This document shows, piece after piece, positions 9,106 to 17,321 of a stretch of DNA of 64,000 nt. Source of the DNA: JAMLHH01 sp035515235 (GTDB lineage: Bacteria; Bacteroidota; Bacteroidia; Chitinophagales; JADIYW01); NCBI GenBank assembly GCA_035515235.1, contig DATJBS010000054.1:62001-126000 (forward strand). The letters run 5' to 3'. The translations under genes were made by a program, and so were the position numbers. The stretch's first letter is position 1. The number at the start of each line of letters is the position of its first letter. The notes beneath the pieces were generated by a model. The model was not told where the DNA came from and made no database searches. It was given only the letters and a program-made list of their open reading frames with translations.

Positions 9106-10230
9106 TCAATAGTCGATTTCTTGCTCAATCATGTTAGCAGGTAGTGTTCTGAATTCGTATTGCTGATTCCTTAATTTAGGTTCAAAACCTGAATCTCGAA
9201 TTGCATCTTGAATGCCTTTTGCAGTAAATCTATGAGGAGCACCTGCCGCTGAAACGACATTTTCTTCAATCATGATAGATCCATAATCATTAGCACCCGC
9301 ATGTAGGCAAATAGAAGCTACGTCCTTTCCTACTGTCAACCATGATGCTTGTATATTTGGAATATTTGGAAGCATCATTCTGCAAATTGCTATCATTCTT
9401 ACATATTCGTCAGAAGTAACTTCATTTCTTATTCCTCGCATTTTCTTTAGCAGTGTACCTTCATCTTGAAATGGCCATGGTATAAATGCTAGAAATCCCT
9501 TAGAGCTTTCAGGTTTTTCAGATTGGACTTCTCTCAACCATACTAAATGTTCCATTCTCTCTCGGATAGTTTCTATATGACCAAACATCATAGTGGCAGA
9601 TGTAGTCAAGCCTATTTTATGAGCAGCTCTCATTACATCTAGCCATTCGCCTCCACTACATTTCCCTTTTGCGAGCAATCTTCTCACTCTGTCATTTAAA
9701 ATCTCCGCTCCCGCTCCTGGCAGCGAATCTAAACCTGCATTTTTAAGTTCGGTCAATACTTCGATATGACTTTTTCCAGAAAGTTTAGAGATATGTGCAA
9801 TCTCTGGAGGTCCTAGAGCATGCAATTTGATATCGGGATATAAACCTTTGAGTTGCTTAAATAAATCTGTATAATATTCGAGGCTCAAATCAGGATGATG
9901 ACCACCTTGCAATAAAAGCTGATCGCCACCATATTTAATAGTCTCTTCAATTTTAACCTTATAGGTTTCGATGTCCGTGATATAGGATTCTTCGTGTCCA
10001 GGTTTTCTGTAAAAATTACAAAACTTGCAATTTGCTACACAAACATTTGTGGTATTTAAATTTCTATCAATGATCCACGTCACTATAGGATCAGGCTTAT
10101 GTATATACCTTAATGTATTTCCAATACTGATTAAATCAGCTGTAGGTGCATTTTCAAATAAATAAACTCCTTCCTCTATAGATAAGAATTCAAGCTGAAG
10201 TGCTTTCTGATAAATTTCTTGTAAGTTCAT
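9106..10230 (-). CDS. mqnC: Cyclic dehypoxanthinyl futalosine synthase (radical SAM)
   Basis: 374 aa. A CX3CX2C radical-SAM motif is at C64, C68 and C71 (CVANCKFCNFYR), followed by LLQGGHHPDLSLEYY, HALGPPEI, DSLPGAGAEIL, SATMMFGH and, near the C-terminus, ANDYGSIMIEENVVSAAG, all characteristic of MqnC. The enzyme cyclises dehypoxanthine futalosine in the futalosine route to menaquinone, in the cytosol. That marks this organism as using the futalosine pathway rather than MenFDHCEB (inference from one gene). It is monocistronic. A full -7 element lies 12 bp before the ATG, with ATTG 21 bp further up, so the leader is very short. Confidence 0.93.
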   Translation of the reverse strand: MNLQEIYQKALQLEFLSIEEGVYLFENAPTADLISIGNTLRYIHKPDPIVTWIIDRNLNTTNVCVANCKFCNFYRKPGHEESYITDIETYKVKIEETIKYGGDQLLLQGGHHPDLSLEYYTDLFKQLKGLYPDIKLHALGPPEIAHISKLSGKSHIEVLTELKNAGLDSLPGAGAEILNDRVRRLLAKGKCSGGEWLDVMRAAHKIGLTTSATMMFGHIETIRERMEHLVWLREVQSEKPESSKGFLAFIPWPFQDEGTLLKKMRGIRNEVTSDEYVRMIAICRMMLPNIPNIQASWLTVGKDVASICLHAGANDYGSIMIEENVVSAAGAPHRFTAKGIQDAIRDSGFEPKLRNQQYEFRTLPANMIEQEIDY

Positions 10231-10241
10231 ATGAATCTGAA

Positions 10242-10273
10242 CAAATTTAATGACTTAAAAAATCAATTCCCAA
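10242..10273 (-). promoter_or_regulatory. Promoter of mqnC
   Basis: On the minus strand TAAATTTG (10242-10249) matches the Bacteroidota -7 consensus TAnnTTTG; ATTG (10271-10274) lies about 21 bp upstream, near where a -33 TTTG is expected. The transcript would begin only a few bases before the ATG at 10230. Confidence 0.5.
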
Positions 10274-10420
10274 TAGAAGTCAATTGGTGAAAATTAAATA
10301 ATGTATTTCTGATTTTCTTGAATGCAAAAGTATAATGAGATAAGTATAAAGATTAATTATAACTAATAGTTCAGCTAAAGGTCAATCTTTTCATTTTAAA
10401 ATTAAATAGAAATGGTTTTA

Positions 10421-10428
10421 TAACTTTG
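10421..10428 (+). promoter_or_regulatory. -7 promoter element of the M16 peptidase operon
   Basis: TAACTTTG matches TAnnTTTG and ends 14 bp before the ATG at 10443. No clear -33 TTTG is seen at the right spacing. Confidence 0.45.
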
Positions 10429-10442
10429 AGCAACCCAATACC

Positions 10443-11687
10443 ATGTCCCAAATCAACTTTGAAAAAAAGATACTTAAAAATGGATTAACTGTTATCTATC
10501 ATTCTGATCCTAACACTCCATTTGTAGTCGTCAACACCTTATATAAAGTAGGTTCTAAAAATGAACTCCATCACAAGACGGGATTTGCTCACTTATTCGA
10601 ACATTTAATGTTTGAAGGCACTCCCAACATTCCCTATTTTGATGGACCATTGCAAGAAGCTGGCGGAGAAAATAATGCATTTACAAATAATGATTATACT
10701 AATTATTATGACTTTGTTCCTGCCACCAACGCAGAAATCCCTTTTTGGATGGAAGCTGATAGAATGCAAAATTTAAAAATTAATGCTACTTCTTTAAAAC
10801 TTCAAAAGAAAGTCGTCATTGAAGAGTTTAAAGAAAATTATATCAATCAGCCTTATGGAGATATACAGCATATTCTTAGAACTATGGTATATCAAAAACA
10901 TCCTTACCAATGGCCAACTATAGGAAAAGATATTGGTCATATTAAAGATGCCACATTAAAAGAGGTCAAAGACTTTTATCATCAATATTATTCTCCTAAT
11001 AATGCCATATTAGTAGTAGCAGGAAATATTGAATCGGATAAAACATTTGAATTAGTAGAAAAATGGTTTTCTGATATTCCCACACAAAATCAATCTTCCC
11101 TAGAAATAGCTCAAGAGCCAATACAAACTTCTGCAAGAGAGAAAACACATTTAGCTAATGTCCCTGAAAATATGATCATCCTAGCTTTTCAAATGCCAGG
11201 AAGATTAGAAAAAGGATATTTCGAAGGCGATTTAATTACTGACATATTGAGTTCTGGACCTTCTTCTAGATTAGAATATCAATTAGTCAAAGAGAGAGCA
11301 TTGTTTTCAGATATCGATGCCTACATTACTGGAAGTATAGATACTGGAATGTTTGTAATAGAAGGCCGCATTCATAATGGAATAGATATTCAAGTAGCAA
11401 AAGATGCCATTTGGGAAGAATTAAAAAATCTACAAGAAAACGACATCTCAGATATAGAATTAGAAAAAGTAAAAAATCAGATGTTGACTTATATGAGATT
11501 TTCTGATGCAAGTCTTTTAAATAAAGCGATTAGTTTGGCTTATTACGAAATGCTAGGAAACGCTCAATTAATTAATGAAGAAGCCGATGAATATGAAAAT
11601 ATTAGCAAAGAAGACATTCGAGACTTTGCAAAAAAATATCTAAATTTCTCACAAAGCAATACTTTGTATTATCTTTCAAAAGCATGA
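10443..11687 (+). CDS. M16 family zinc peptidase, catalytic subunit
   Basis: 414 aa, pitrilysin/processing-peptidase fold (two alpha-beta halves). The inverted zinc motif HLFEH is at residues 50-54 and the third ligand lies in VVIEEFKENY, E131, at the family spacing. The C-terminal half has DILSSGPSSRLEYQLVKERALF. There is no clear signal peptide (starts MSQINFEKKIL), so it is probably cytoplasmic or periplasmic by another route. It overlaps the next gene by 4 bp (ATGA), and the neighbour lacks the zinc motif, so the two are expected to form a heterodimer like bacterial and mitochondrial active/inactive M16 pairs, degrading peptides. Confidence 0.92.
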   Translation: MSQINFEKKILKNGLTVIYHSDPNTPFVVVNTLYKVGSKNELHHKTGFAHLFEHLMFEGTPNIPYFDGPLQEAGGENNAFTNNDYTNYYDFVPATNAEIPFWMEADRMQNLKINATSLKLQKKVVIEEFKENYINQPYGDIQHILRTMVYQKHPYQWPTIGKDIGHIKDATLKEVKDFYHQYYSPNNAILVVAGNIESDKTFELVEKWFSDIPTQNQSSLEIAQEPIQTSAREKTHLANVPENMIILAFQMPGRLEKGYFEGDLITDILSSGPSSRLEYQLVKERALFSDIDAYITGSIDTGMFVIEGRIHNGIDIQVAKDAIWEELKNLQENDISDIELEKVKNQMLTYMRFSDASLLNKAISLAYYEMLGNAQLINEEADEYENISKEDIRDFAKKYLNFSQSNTLYYLSKA

Positions 11688-12952
11688 AGTTTAAAACAGC
11701 TCCAACCATACATTCATTAAATGTACCTGAGTTCAAAGTACCTGAAAGAACCACTTTAAAAAATCAGATTGACATCTTCGAATTTCCTGGAATTGTCCCT
11801 GAAATCTCGAGAGTGGACATTGTATTTAATAGTGGCAAATGGACAGAAAGCGCTCCCATGATTGCAAATAGTGTCGCCAAATTATTTAAGAGTGGCACTC
11901 GACGTCAAAATGCTTATCAAATGTCTGAATCTATAGATTTCCTAGGTTCTACTATAAATGTATATGCTGGTTATCATGGTTTTACAATAGCTATTTACTC
12001 CATGAAAAAAAATCTCATCAAGACTTTAAATTTGATGATGGAATGTTTGAACGAAAATATCTTTCCTGAAGATGAATTGGAGAATTACATTAAAAACTTA
12101 CAATCCAAACAACTCATTCGAGAAGAAAAAACAGAATTGATTGCAGATAGAGCTTTAAAAAATTCAATTTTTGGAAAAAATCATCCATACGGATATGAAG
12201 CTGCTCAAGAATTTATTGAACAATTATCCTTAGAGGAAATTAGAAAATATTTTCTGAATGAAATTCAAGCTAAAAAACCTACAATTTATATTTCAGGAAC
12301 ATTCGGTGACGAAGAAATAAAATTTATAGATCAGTTATTTTCCGAAGAAGTATATCGAGAACAAGAAGATAATATCGAACATATTATCACTGCCTCATCA
12401 GATTATATTCAGAATATAAAAAAAGAAAAAAGTGCTCAAACTTCTTTAGCTATTGGCATGCAGTCTATACACAAATCACATGAGGACTACGCTTTTTTAT
12501 CTTTGACGAATACTATTTTTGGTGGATACTTCGGTTCTAGATTGATGTCTAATATTAGAGAAGAGAAAGGATATACTTATGGTATTTATTCAATTTTGCA
12601 AACTTATAAAAGAAGCGGTGCAATTTTTGTACAGACAGAAACAAGTCACGAACATGCTAAATCTTGTGTAAATGAAGTCAAAACAGAAATTCAGAAGCTG
12701 CAAGAAGTATTAATTGGTGATGAGGAAATGAAACAAGCAAGAAATTATTTATTAGGCAAATATTTAAGTCGAATGGATGGAGCATTTTCTCAGATGGAAC
12801 TCTATAAAAACTTTCAGATAGAAGGAGTCGATATCCAATACTTTAATAAATTTGCAGATACTATACTAAATATGTCCAAAGGCGTTGTAAGAGATATGGC
12901 TCAAAAACACTATAATTTTGAAACTATGTATCAAATCACTGTTGGAAACTAA
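11684..12952 (+). CDS. M16 family peptidase-like protein, non-catalytic partner
   Basis: 422 aa with the M16 fold, but the place where HxxEH should be reads SVAKLFKSGT, so zinc ligands and catalytic Glu are missing. The C-terminal half keeps the Arg/Tyr substrate-binding region SNIREEKGYTYGIYS, which in such pairs completes the active site of the partner. The start overlaps the stop of the catalytic subunit (ATGA), pointing to translational coupling and equal amounts. It probably acts as the substrate-chamber subunit (known for M16 heterodimers; inferred here). Confidence 0.9.
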   Translation: MKFKTAPTIHSLNVPEFKVPERTTLKNQIDIFEFPGIVPEISRVDIVFNSGKWTESAPMIANSVAKLFKSGTRRQNAYQMSESIDFLGSTINVYAGYHGFTIAIYSMKKNLIKTLNLMMECLNENIFPEDELENYIKNLQSKQLIREEKTELIADRALKNSIFGKNHPYGYEAAQEFIEQLSLEEIRKYFLNEIQAKKPTIYISGTFGDEEIKFIDQLFSEEVYREQEDNIEHIITASSDYIQNIKKEKSAQTSLAIGMQSIHKSHEDYAFLSLTNTIFGGYFGSRLMSNIREEKGYTYGIYSILQTYKRSGAIFVQTETSHEHAKSCVNEVKTEIQKLQEVLIGDEEMKQARNYLLGKYLSRMDGAFSQMELYKNFQIEGVDIQYFNKFADTILNMSKGVVRDMAQKHYNFETMYQITVGN

Positions 12953-12966
12953 ATGAACAACTTTTA

Positions 12967-14760
12967 ATGAAGTATATTTTTTACATACTATTTTTATTTT
13001 CAAGCTATCTTTCTTTAGAAGCACAAATTCAACCTGCATTTACTGGAACAGCTCCAGAATTGACATGCGTAAAAAATGAAACTTCCAATCAAATCTCAAT
13101 ACAATGGAATGGCAGCACATCGCCAGGATCATGCTTTTTACAATATGGTGTTTATATTTCCCTCAATGAAAAAAATGGACCTTATCAGAAGATAGATTCT
13201 ATCTCAAATTCTGCATCTGGCACTTTAATCTTTGATCCAAAATCTAATGGAACAGTTTATGTCTTTCTCATCAATGAGCAAAGTTGTTCTAATGCGAGTG
13301 TGACTCAAATACAAACTTCAGATACATTGGACAATATCGTTCCACAGCCGGCACCTAAAATTGTAAAAATATCTGTAAATAATAATGCACCTGTTTTACA
13401 ATGGGAAGCTTCCAAAAACCCAGAAGTCACTGGCTATGCTATATATAGCATTTCTAACAATTATAATGAACCCATCGATACCGTAATTGGCAGGAACTCC
13501 ACTTTTTACAAAAATTTATTACATAATGCTACGGATTCAGTAGCAGTTTATAAAATCAGATCTATTGAATATTGTGAAGATCCCAAAGGACTATTTAGCA
13601 ATATTACTCCTGCATACAACACGATGAAAGTCAATCGCTCAGAAGAAAACTTATGCAAAAGATCAGTTATTTTAGATTGGAATGGCTATAATAATCAAAC
13701 TCAAGGCGTACTTGGATATCAAGTAGATTATTCTGAAGATGCTGGAAACACATGGATTCAAAAAGAAACTTTATCCGATTCAGCAAGAAAATATGATTTC
13801 GTCGGTCTCAAACCTCAAGCGACAACTTGCATCAGAATACAAGCAATTTTACCTAATCAAGACAGTTCATTGTCTAATGTAGTTTGTGTATATAGTCAAG
13901 GACTTATTCCTGTAGAAAATCATTATATCAAAAATATCTCTGTCAATTCTGACCATGTTGGTTTTGAATATGTTCCTGATCCAAATGCAAATATTGCCGA
14001 AATCGTTTTAGAAAGAAGTGCCTCGGGTGACCAGTTTACAGTGCTCAATACAGGAGTTTCAATTCAAAAAGAGGATTTAAGCGATTCTTATATTATCAAA
14101 GATTTCAGTGCACAGACTAGCAGAAGTGCATTGTATTATCGAGTGAGCGTAAGAGATGAATGCTCGAATAAATACTCTACTCTTCCAGCAAAAACCATTT
14201 TAGTAAAAGGTAAAAACCTAGGTCTGAATAATGAAATATCATGGGATACTTCTTTAATAGACTTCAACCTGATTTTAGGATATGATATCTATAGGATATT
14301 AGAAGGAGATACAAGTGTGATCTTCAGTTCGAATCAAGAAGACGTTTTTACTGACGCTAATATTTACACCAATAATTTCTATGCTGAAGCATGCTATTTT
14401 GTAGTAGCTCAACATCAAACAACCGATGCAAACAGACCTCTAGAAATGCTTTATACCAACTCTAATACTGTTTGTTTAAACCCTACTCCTCAAGCCTTTG
14501 TCCCTAATGCATTTGCTCCAATGGGACACAATAAAGTTTTCAAACCTATTTTAATTTTTGGAAGTGACGAAGGATATTCTTTAGAAGTTTTTAATCGCTT
14601 GGGTACAAAAGTATTTGAAAGTAATGATCCTAAAGTTGGTTGGAATGGAATGTATAATAACAAGATCACTGCTCTAGATAGTTATGTTTATCATTTACAA
14701 TTTACTGGATTGAATGGTCAGACATACAGAAAAACAGGTTTTGTCGTTTTAGTACAATAA
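12967..14760 (+). CDS. Secreted fibronectin-III-like protein with CHU_C / T9SS type B C-terminal domain
   Basis: 597 aa. Signal peptide MKYIFYILFLFSSYLSLEAQ. Residues about 30-490 read as several beta-sandwich (FN3-like) repeats, with recurring SxxIxIxWNG, PVLQWEASKN, VILDWNGYNN and LNNEISWD strand patterns. The last 85 residues, from PQAFVPNAFAPMGHNKVFKP through YSLEVFNRLGTKVFES and GWNGMYNN to GFVVLVQ, are the CHU_C (gliding-motility-associated C-terminal, T9SS type B) domain. It is predicted to be exported by T9SS and displayed at the surface. It starts 14 bp after the M16 pair and is followed 5 bp later by an outer-membrane protein. Paired Cys residues suggest disulfides. No enzyme domain seen. 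Confidence 0.85.
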   Translation: MKYIFYILFLFSSYLSLEAQIQPAFTGTAPELTCVKNETSNQISIQWNGSTSPGSCFLQYGVYISLNEKNGPYQKIDSISNSASGTLIFDPKSNGTVYVFLINEQSCSNASVTQIQTSDTLDNIVPQPAPKIVKISVNNNAPVLQWEASKNPEVTGYAIYSISNNYNEPIDTVIGRNSTFYKNLLHNATDSVAVYKIRSIEYCEDPKGLFSNITPAYNTMKVNRSEENLCKRSVILDWNGYNNQTQGVLGYQVDYSEDAGNTWIQKETLSDSARKYDFVGLKPQATTCIRIQAILPNQDSSLSNVVCVYSQGLIPVENHYIKNISVNSDHVGFEYVPDPNANIAEIVLERSASGDQFTVLNTGVSIQKEDLSDSYIIKDFSAQTSRSALYYRVSVRDECSNKYSTLPAKTILVKGKNLGLNNEISWDTSLIDFNLILGYDIYRILEGDTSVIFSSNQEDVFTDANIYTNNFYAEACYFVVAQHQTTDANRPLEMLYTNSNTVCLNPTPQAFVPNAFAPMGHNKVFKPILIFGSDEGYSLEVFNRLGTKVFESNDPKVGWNGMYNNKITALDSYVYHLQFTGLNGQTYRKTGFVVLVQ

Positions 14761-14765
14761 TACTT

Positions 14766-15434
14766 ATGAAAAACATTCTTACAATTGTCAGTTTAGCACT
14801 TTGTACTTGGATTCATACACCAAATCTAGTGGCTCAGGAAAGCGCTGACACTACAGCTCAGGTACCTAATACCTTTTTGTATAATCAGGATCATTTTACA
14901 TTTGCCGATTTCAGATACGGATATTCTAAATTAGGACACAACTTTCATACAGGCTTCAATTATAAATATCGATATAATATCTTCAAAATCGGGTATTCTC
15001 AAATCAATAATTTTAAGGAAGCAAAACTCAACAATCATTTCAATGAAGTATCTTTTCTTTATGGATGGTCCTTTAGAAAGAATAACTTTTTGTTTTCTGC
15101 AGCATTCGGAATTGGCGGGGTTTGGGGCAATTCTACTACGAATCAAAAAAGAGCAGATTCCATTTATCTAGACTTCGACCCCCAAATTAAAGTCAAAACT
15201 GTAGGATTCCCACTTGAAATTAATTTTGCATTTACACCTCCACCAAAACTGAAAACTTTTAGTAGTATCGGTTTAGTGTTCTTTGGAAACTTCAATAATG
15301 ACAAATCTTATTTAGGCGTAGGGTTAAACCTTGCATTAGGTAAAGTTTCGCCCAAATTAACCGAAGCACAACAAAAAGATCCTTTGAAAGATTATTATGT
15401 TCCTAAAGTAAGGAAGCAGAAGTGGTATGATTAG
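14766..15434 (+). CDS. Small predicted outer-membrane beta-barrel protein
   Basis: 222 aa. Signal peptide MKNILTIVSLALCTWIHTPNLVAQ. The rest alternates polar and hydrophobic residues with many aromatics (GHNFHTGFNYKYRYNIFKIGYS, FLYGWSFRKNNFLFSAAFGIGG, YLGVGLNLALG), like an 8-stranded barrel. I do not recognise a family. It lies 5 bp after the CHU_C protein gene; in this phylum a CHU_C or PorP-type secreted protein is often followed by a PorP/SprF-like barrel that helps export or anchor it. Here the barrel is shorter than PorP (about 300 aa), so the link is only suggestive. The tail is rich in Lys and lies outside the barrel. Confidence 0.65.
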   Translation: MKNILTIVSLALCTWIHTPNLVAQESADTTAQVPNTFLYNQDHFTFADFRYGYSKLGHNFHTGFNYKYRYNIFKIGYSQINNFKEAKLNNHFNEVSFLYGWSFRKNNFLFSAAFGIGGVWGNSTTNQKRADSIYLDFDPQIKVKTVGFPLEINFAFTPPPKLKTFSSIGLVFFGNFNNDKSYLGVGLNLALGKVSPKLTEAQQKDPLKDYYVPKVRKQKWYD

Positions 15435-15436
15435 TT

Positions 15437-15513
15437 AGACCACAGACAAAAGACTATAGACAATAGACCATAGACAACAGAATATAGACAACAGACCATA
15501 GACCATAGGCCAT
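15437..15513. repeat. Heptanucleotide tandem array, 11 units of AGACCAT type
   Basis: Eleven consecutive 7-bp units read AGACCAC, AGACAAA, AGACTAT, AGACAAT, AGACCAT, AGACAAC, AGAATAT, AGACAAC, AGACCAT, AGACCAT, AGGCCAT. Bases 1-2 and the A at position 6 are fixed; AGAC is kept in nine units. It begins 3 bp after the stop of the barrel gene. Degenerate stretches in the same 7-bp phase recur at 26417-26470, 26709-26739 (opposite strand) and 52930-53110. Confidence 0.85.
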
Positions 15514-15824
15514 TGTATATCCCTAAAAGAGGTTGACCGTTTTGAGCGTAAAATCGCGTCATAGCGAAGAACGAAGCAATCTTTTTAAGAGTCGACAGTC
15601 AACGGACGACAGTTAAGCACTGTTGTCATCCTGAAAGTAACGTTAGTGGATTGAATAATCTATCAATTACAATGCTCTTAATACTTCGAGTGCCTCAGTA
15701 TCCGAGATTCTTCCTTGATCCGAATGACAGAGTCTTAAATGCTAGGAAGTAGAGATTCTGAAACGAGTTCAGAATGACATGGTTCAGAATGACAGATTGC
15801 TAGAATTACTCCTAATACCTAATA
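15514..15824. repeat. REP-like intergenic repeat island
   Basis: No gene here. The stretch contains (1) a GTCATnGCGA...CGAAGCAATCT element at 15558-15582, whose reverse complement recurs with three changes at 26744-26768; (2) a TGTCATCCTGAAAG element near 15628; (3) a perfect 8-bp hairpin ATTCTGAA/TTCAGAAT at 15755-15775; and (4) TTCAGAATGACA twice (15768-15779, 15783-15794). These words look like the short palindromic repeats scattered through many Bacteroidota genomes. No transposase or RNA gene is visible. Confidence 0.7.
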
Positions 15825-16751
15825 CTATACAGGTATTTTAACCACAAAAGTATTACCAGCAATATTTCTCATGGAAGTGCTTCTGATCCATGGATTGTGT
15901 CTTCTTATTTCCTTATAGCTTGTTCCATTTTGTTTTGCAAAATCAATCCAAGAATTGACTGCGCCAGAAACTCGAATTTCTTTATACTTATATGGTTCGT
16001 ATAAATCTGAAGAGCTGATCAGATAATCAAAATGAGATGGATTTTGATGGATCAATTTTAAAGCTAAAATTCTAAATACGTATCTACTAGTTTCTGTATT
16101 TAGATATAAATCGTAATAATTATTGCTTCCTTGCTGATCAGCTTGCCTTCCCACTCCTGCCATTCCCATATTATAACCTGCAGCTGCTAGAGTCCATGAA
16201 CCTAATTTATCGTAGGAATCTTTCAAATATCTACAAGCCGCATAAGTTGATTTCTCAATATCAAATCTTTGATCGACTTCATCATTTACAATCAAGCCAT
16301 ATTGGATGCCTGTAGGTTTTAAGAATTGCCAAAATCCGCTTGCATTTGATGGAGAAGAAACTTGAGACAAGTCACTTTCCGCCATACTTAGATATACGAA
16401 ATCTTCAGGAATTCCTTGTTCTTTTAAGATTTTTGTAAGAGTTGGAGTCCATTGATTGGCTTTTTTCATCAAAAGTAAAGTACTACTGTGTCTAAAAGTA
16501 TTTACAATGATTTCTCTATCTAATCTTTCCCTCACTTCTATATCTTTCAACGGAACAGTCTCCCCTGCAAAATCAAGTTTTATAGGGATTTTTGGTGCAG
16601 CACCTGAAGCTTGCACACTAATATCCGATACGATAGGTTTCTTTAAGTTAAAGGAAATATATTGAGAGGAAGTTTGAAATGCACTCCCTATTAAAAAACC
16701 TACTATACTACTTACAAATACTAATAGAAGAAGCTGTTTTTTGTTTTTCAT
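15825..16751 (-). CDS. Lytic transglycosylase (SLT domain, MltD-like)
   Basis: 308 aa. An N-terminal membrane anchor (LLLLVFVSSIVGFLIGSAF, 7-25) and about 65 linker residues precede a goose-type lysozyme-like SLT domain at about 100-235: catalytic E125 in SMAESDLSQ, then ASGFWQFLKPTG, VDQRFDIEKSTYAACRYLKD and AAAGYNMGMAGVGR. The last 45 residues (SWIDFAKQNGTSYKEIRRHNPW) look like one degenerate LysM-like peptidoglycan-binding unit. The enzyme cleaves the MurNAc-GlcNAc bond, leaving 1,6-anhydroMurNAc, in the periplasm. Its start overlaps the stop of the DUF2480 gene (ATGA), so the two are translationally coupled. Confidence 0.88.
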   Translation of the reverse strand: MKNKKQLLLLVFVSSIVGFLIGSAFQTSSQYISFNLKKPIVSDISVQASGAAPKIPIKLDFAGETVPLKDIEVRERLDREIIVNTFRHSSTLLLMKKANQWTPTLTKILKEQGIPEDFVYLSMAESDLSQVSSPSNASGFWQFLKPTGIQYGLIVNDEVDQRFDIEKSTYAACRYLKDSYDKLGSWTLAAAGYNMGMAGVGRQADQQGSNNYYDLYLNTETSRYVFRILALKLIHQNPSHFDYLISSSDLYEPYKYKEIRVSGAVNSWIDFAKQNGTSYKEIRRHNPWIRSTSMRNIAGNTFVVKIPV

Positions 16752-17254
16752 ATTCGACTCTTTTTATAAACTGGTACAGTGGAGCATGGCTCGCCAAACA
16801 TCAAAGATCTAACAGAAGGCAATAGTCTTTTAGTAATTTCAAGATATGCTGCATTAGAAAGTGCTCTTGTGCCACAACCTTTAATCACTATCATTTTATC
16901 GACATACTCCTCCACTGATAATTCTCTGATAGATTGAAGCAATAACAAATTCCATACCTCATCTTTTGTACCATAATAAAACTCAGCTTCTGCCTTAGCC
17001 AAACCATTCGCTATAAGCATATAAGCCCATTGTGCAACTATTGCATCGGTAGAGCAATGAACAGCTACTATTTCGTCCGAAAAGCGACTCCAGTCGAAAG
17101 TCTTCAGCTCCGCACGAAATTCTTTCTCCTTCAGCAAGAGTCCTCTAAACAAAAATTGACTAATATCCAATTCAATGATATCTCTAGATTTTACTAAGGT
17201 TTCTAAATCAATAGTAATAATCCCACTTGTAGCAACTTTATTGACCAATTCCAT
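16748..17254 (-). CDS. DUF2480 family protein
   Basis: 168 aa, no signal or membrane segment. NKVATSGIITIDLE, QFLFRGLLLKEKEFRAELKTFDWSRF and the conserved HCSTDAIVAQWAYMLI match the DUF2480 family, widespread in Bacteroidota and of unknown function. The conserved Cys/Ser/Asp and Trp residues suggest an active or binding site but nothing is established. It lies 67 bp after ppiD beyond a terminator, so it has its own promoter in that gap, and it is coupled by a 4-bp overlap to the lytic transglycosylase. Confidence 0.85.
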   Translation of the reverse strand: MELVNKVATSGIITIDLETLVKSRDIIELDISQFLFRGLLLKEKEFRAELKTFDWSRFSDEIVAVHCSTDAIVAQWAYMLIANGLAKAEAEFYYGTKDEVWNLLLLQSIRELSVEEYVDKMIVIKGCGTRALSNAAYLEITKRLLPSVRSLMFGEPCSTVPVYKKSRI

Positions 17255-17262
17255 TCTATCAA

Positions 17263-17295
17263 TATAAAAAAAATAGCAGGAATTACCCTGCTATT
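17263..17295 (-). terminator. Terminator of the PpiD-like gene
   Basis: A perfect 9-bp stem (AATAGCAGG at 17272-17280, CCTGCTATT at 17287-17295) with a 6-nt loop is followed on the minus strand by a run of T. It lies 27 bp after the stop codon. Confidence 0.88.
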
Positions 17296-17321
17296 GTACT
17301 ATAAATTAAGATTGTATAAGA

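Noticed and set aside
15437..15513. Possible CRISPR or iteron origin
   Set aside because: The 7-bp units are contiguous with no spacers, and no rep or dnaA gene or DnaA boxes are near.
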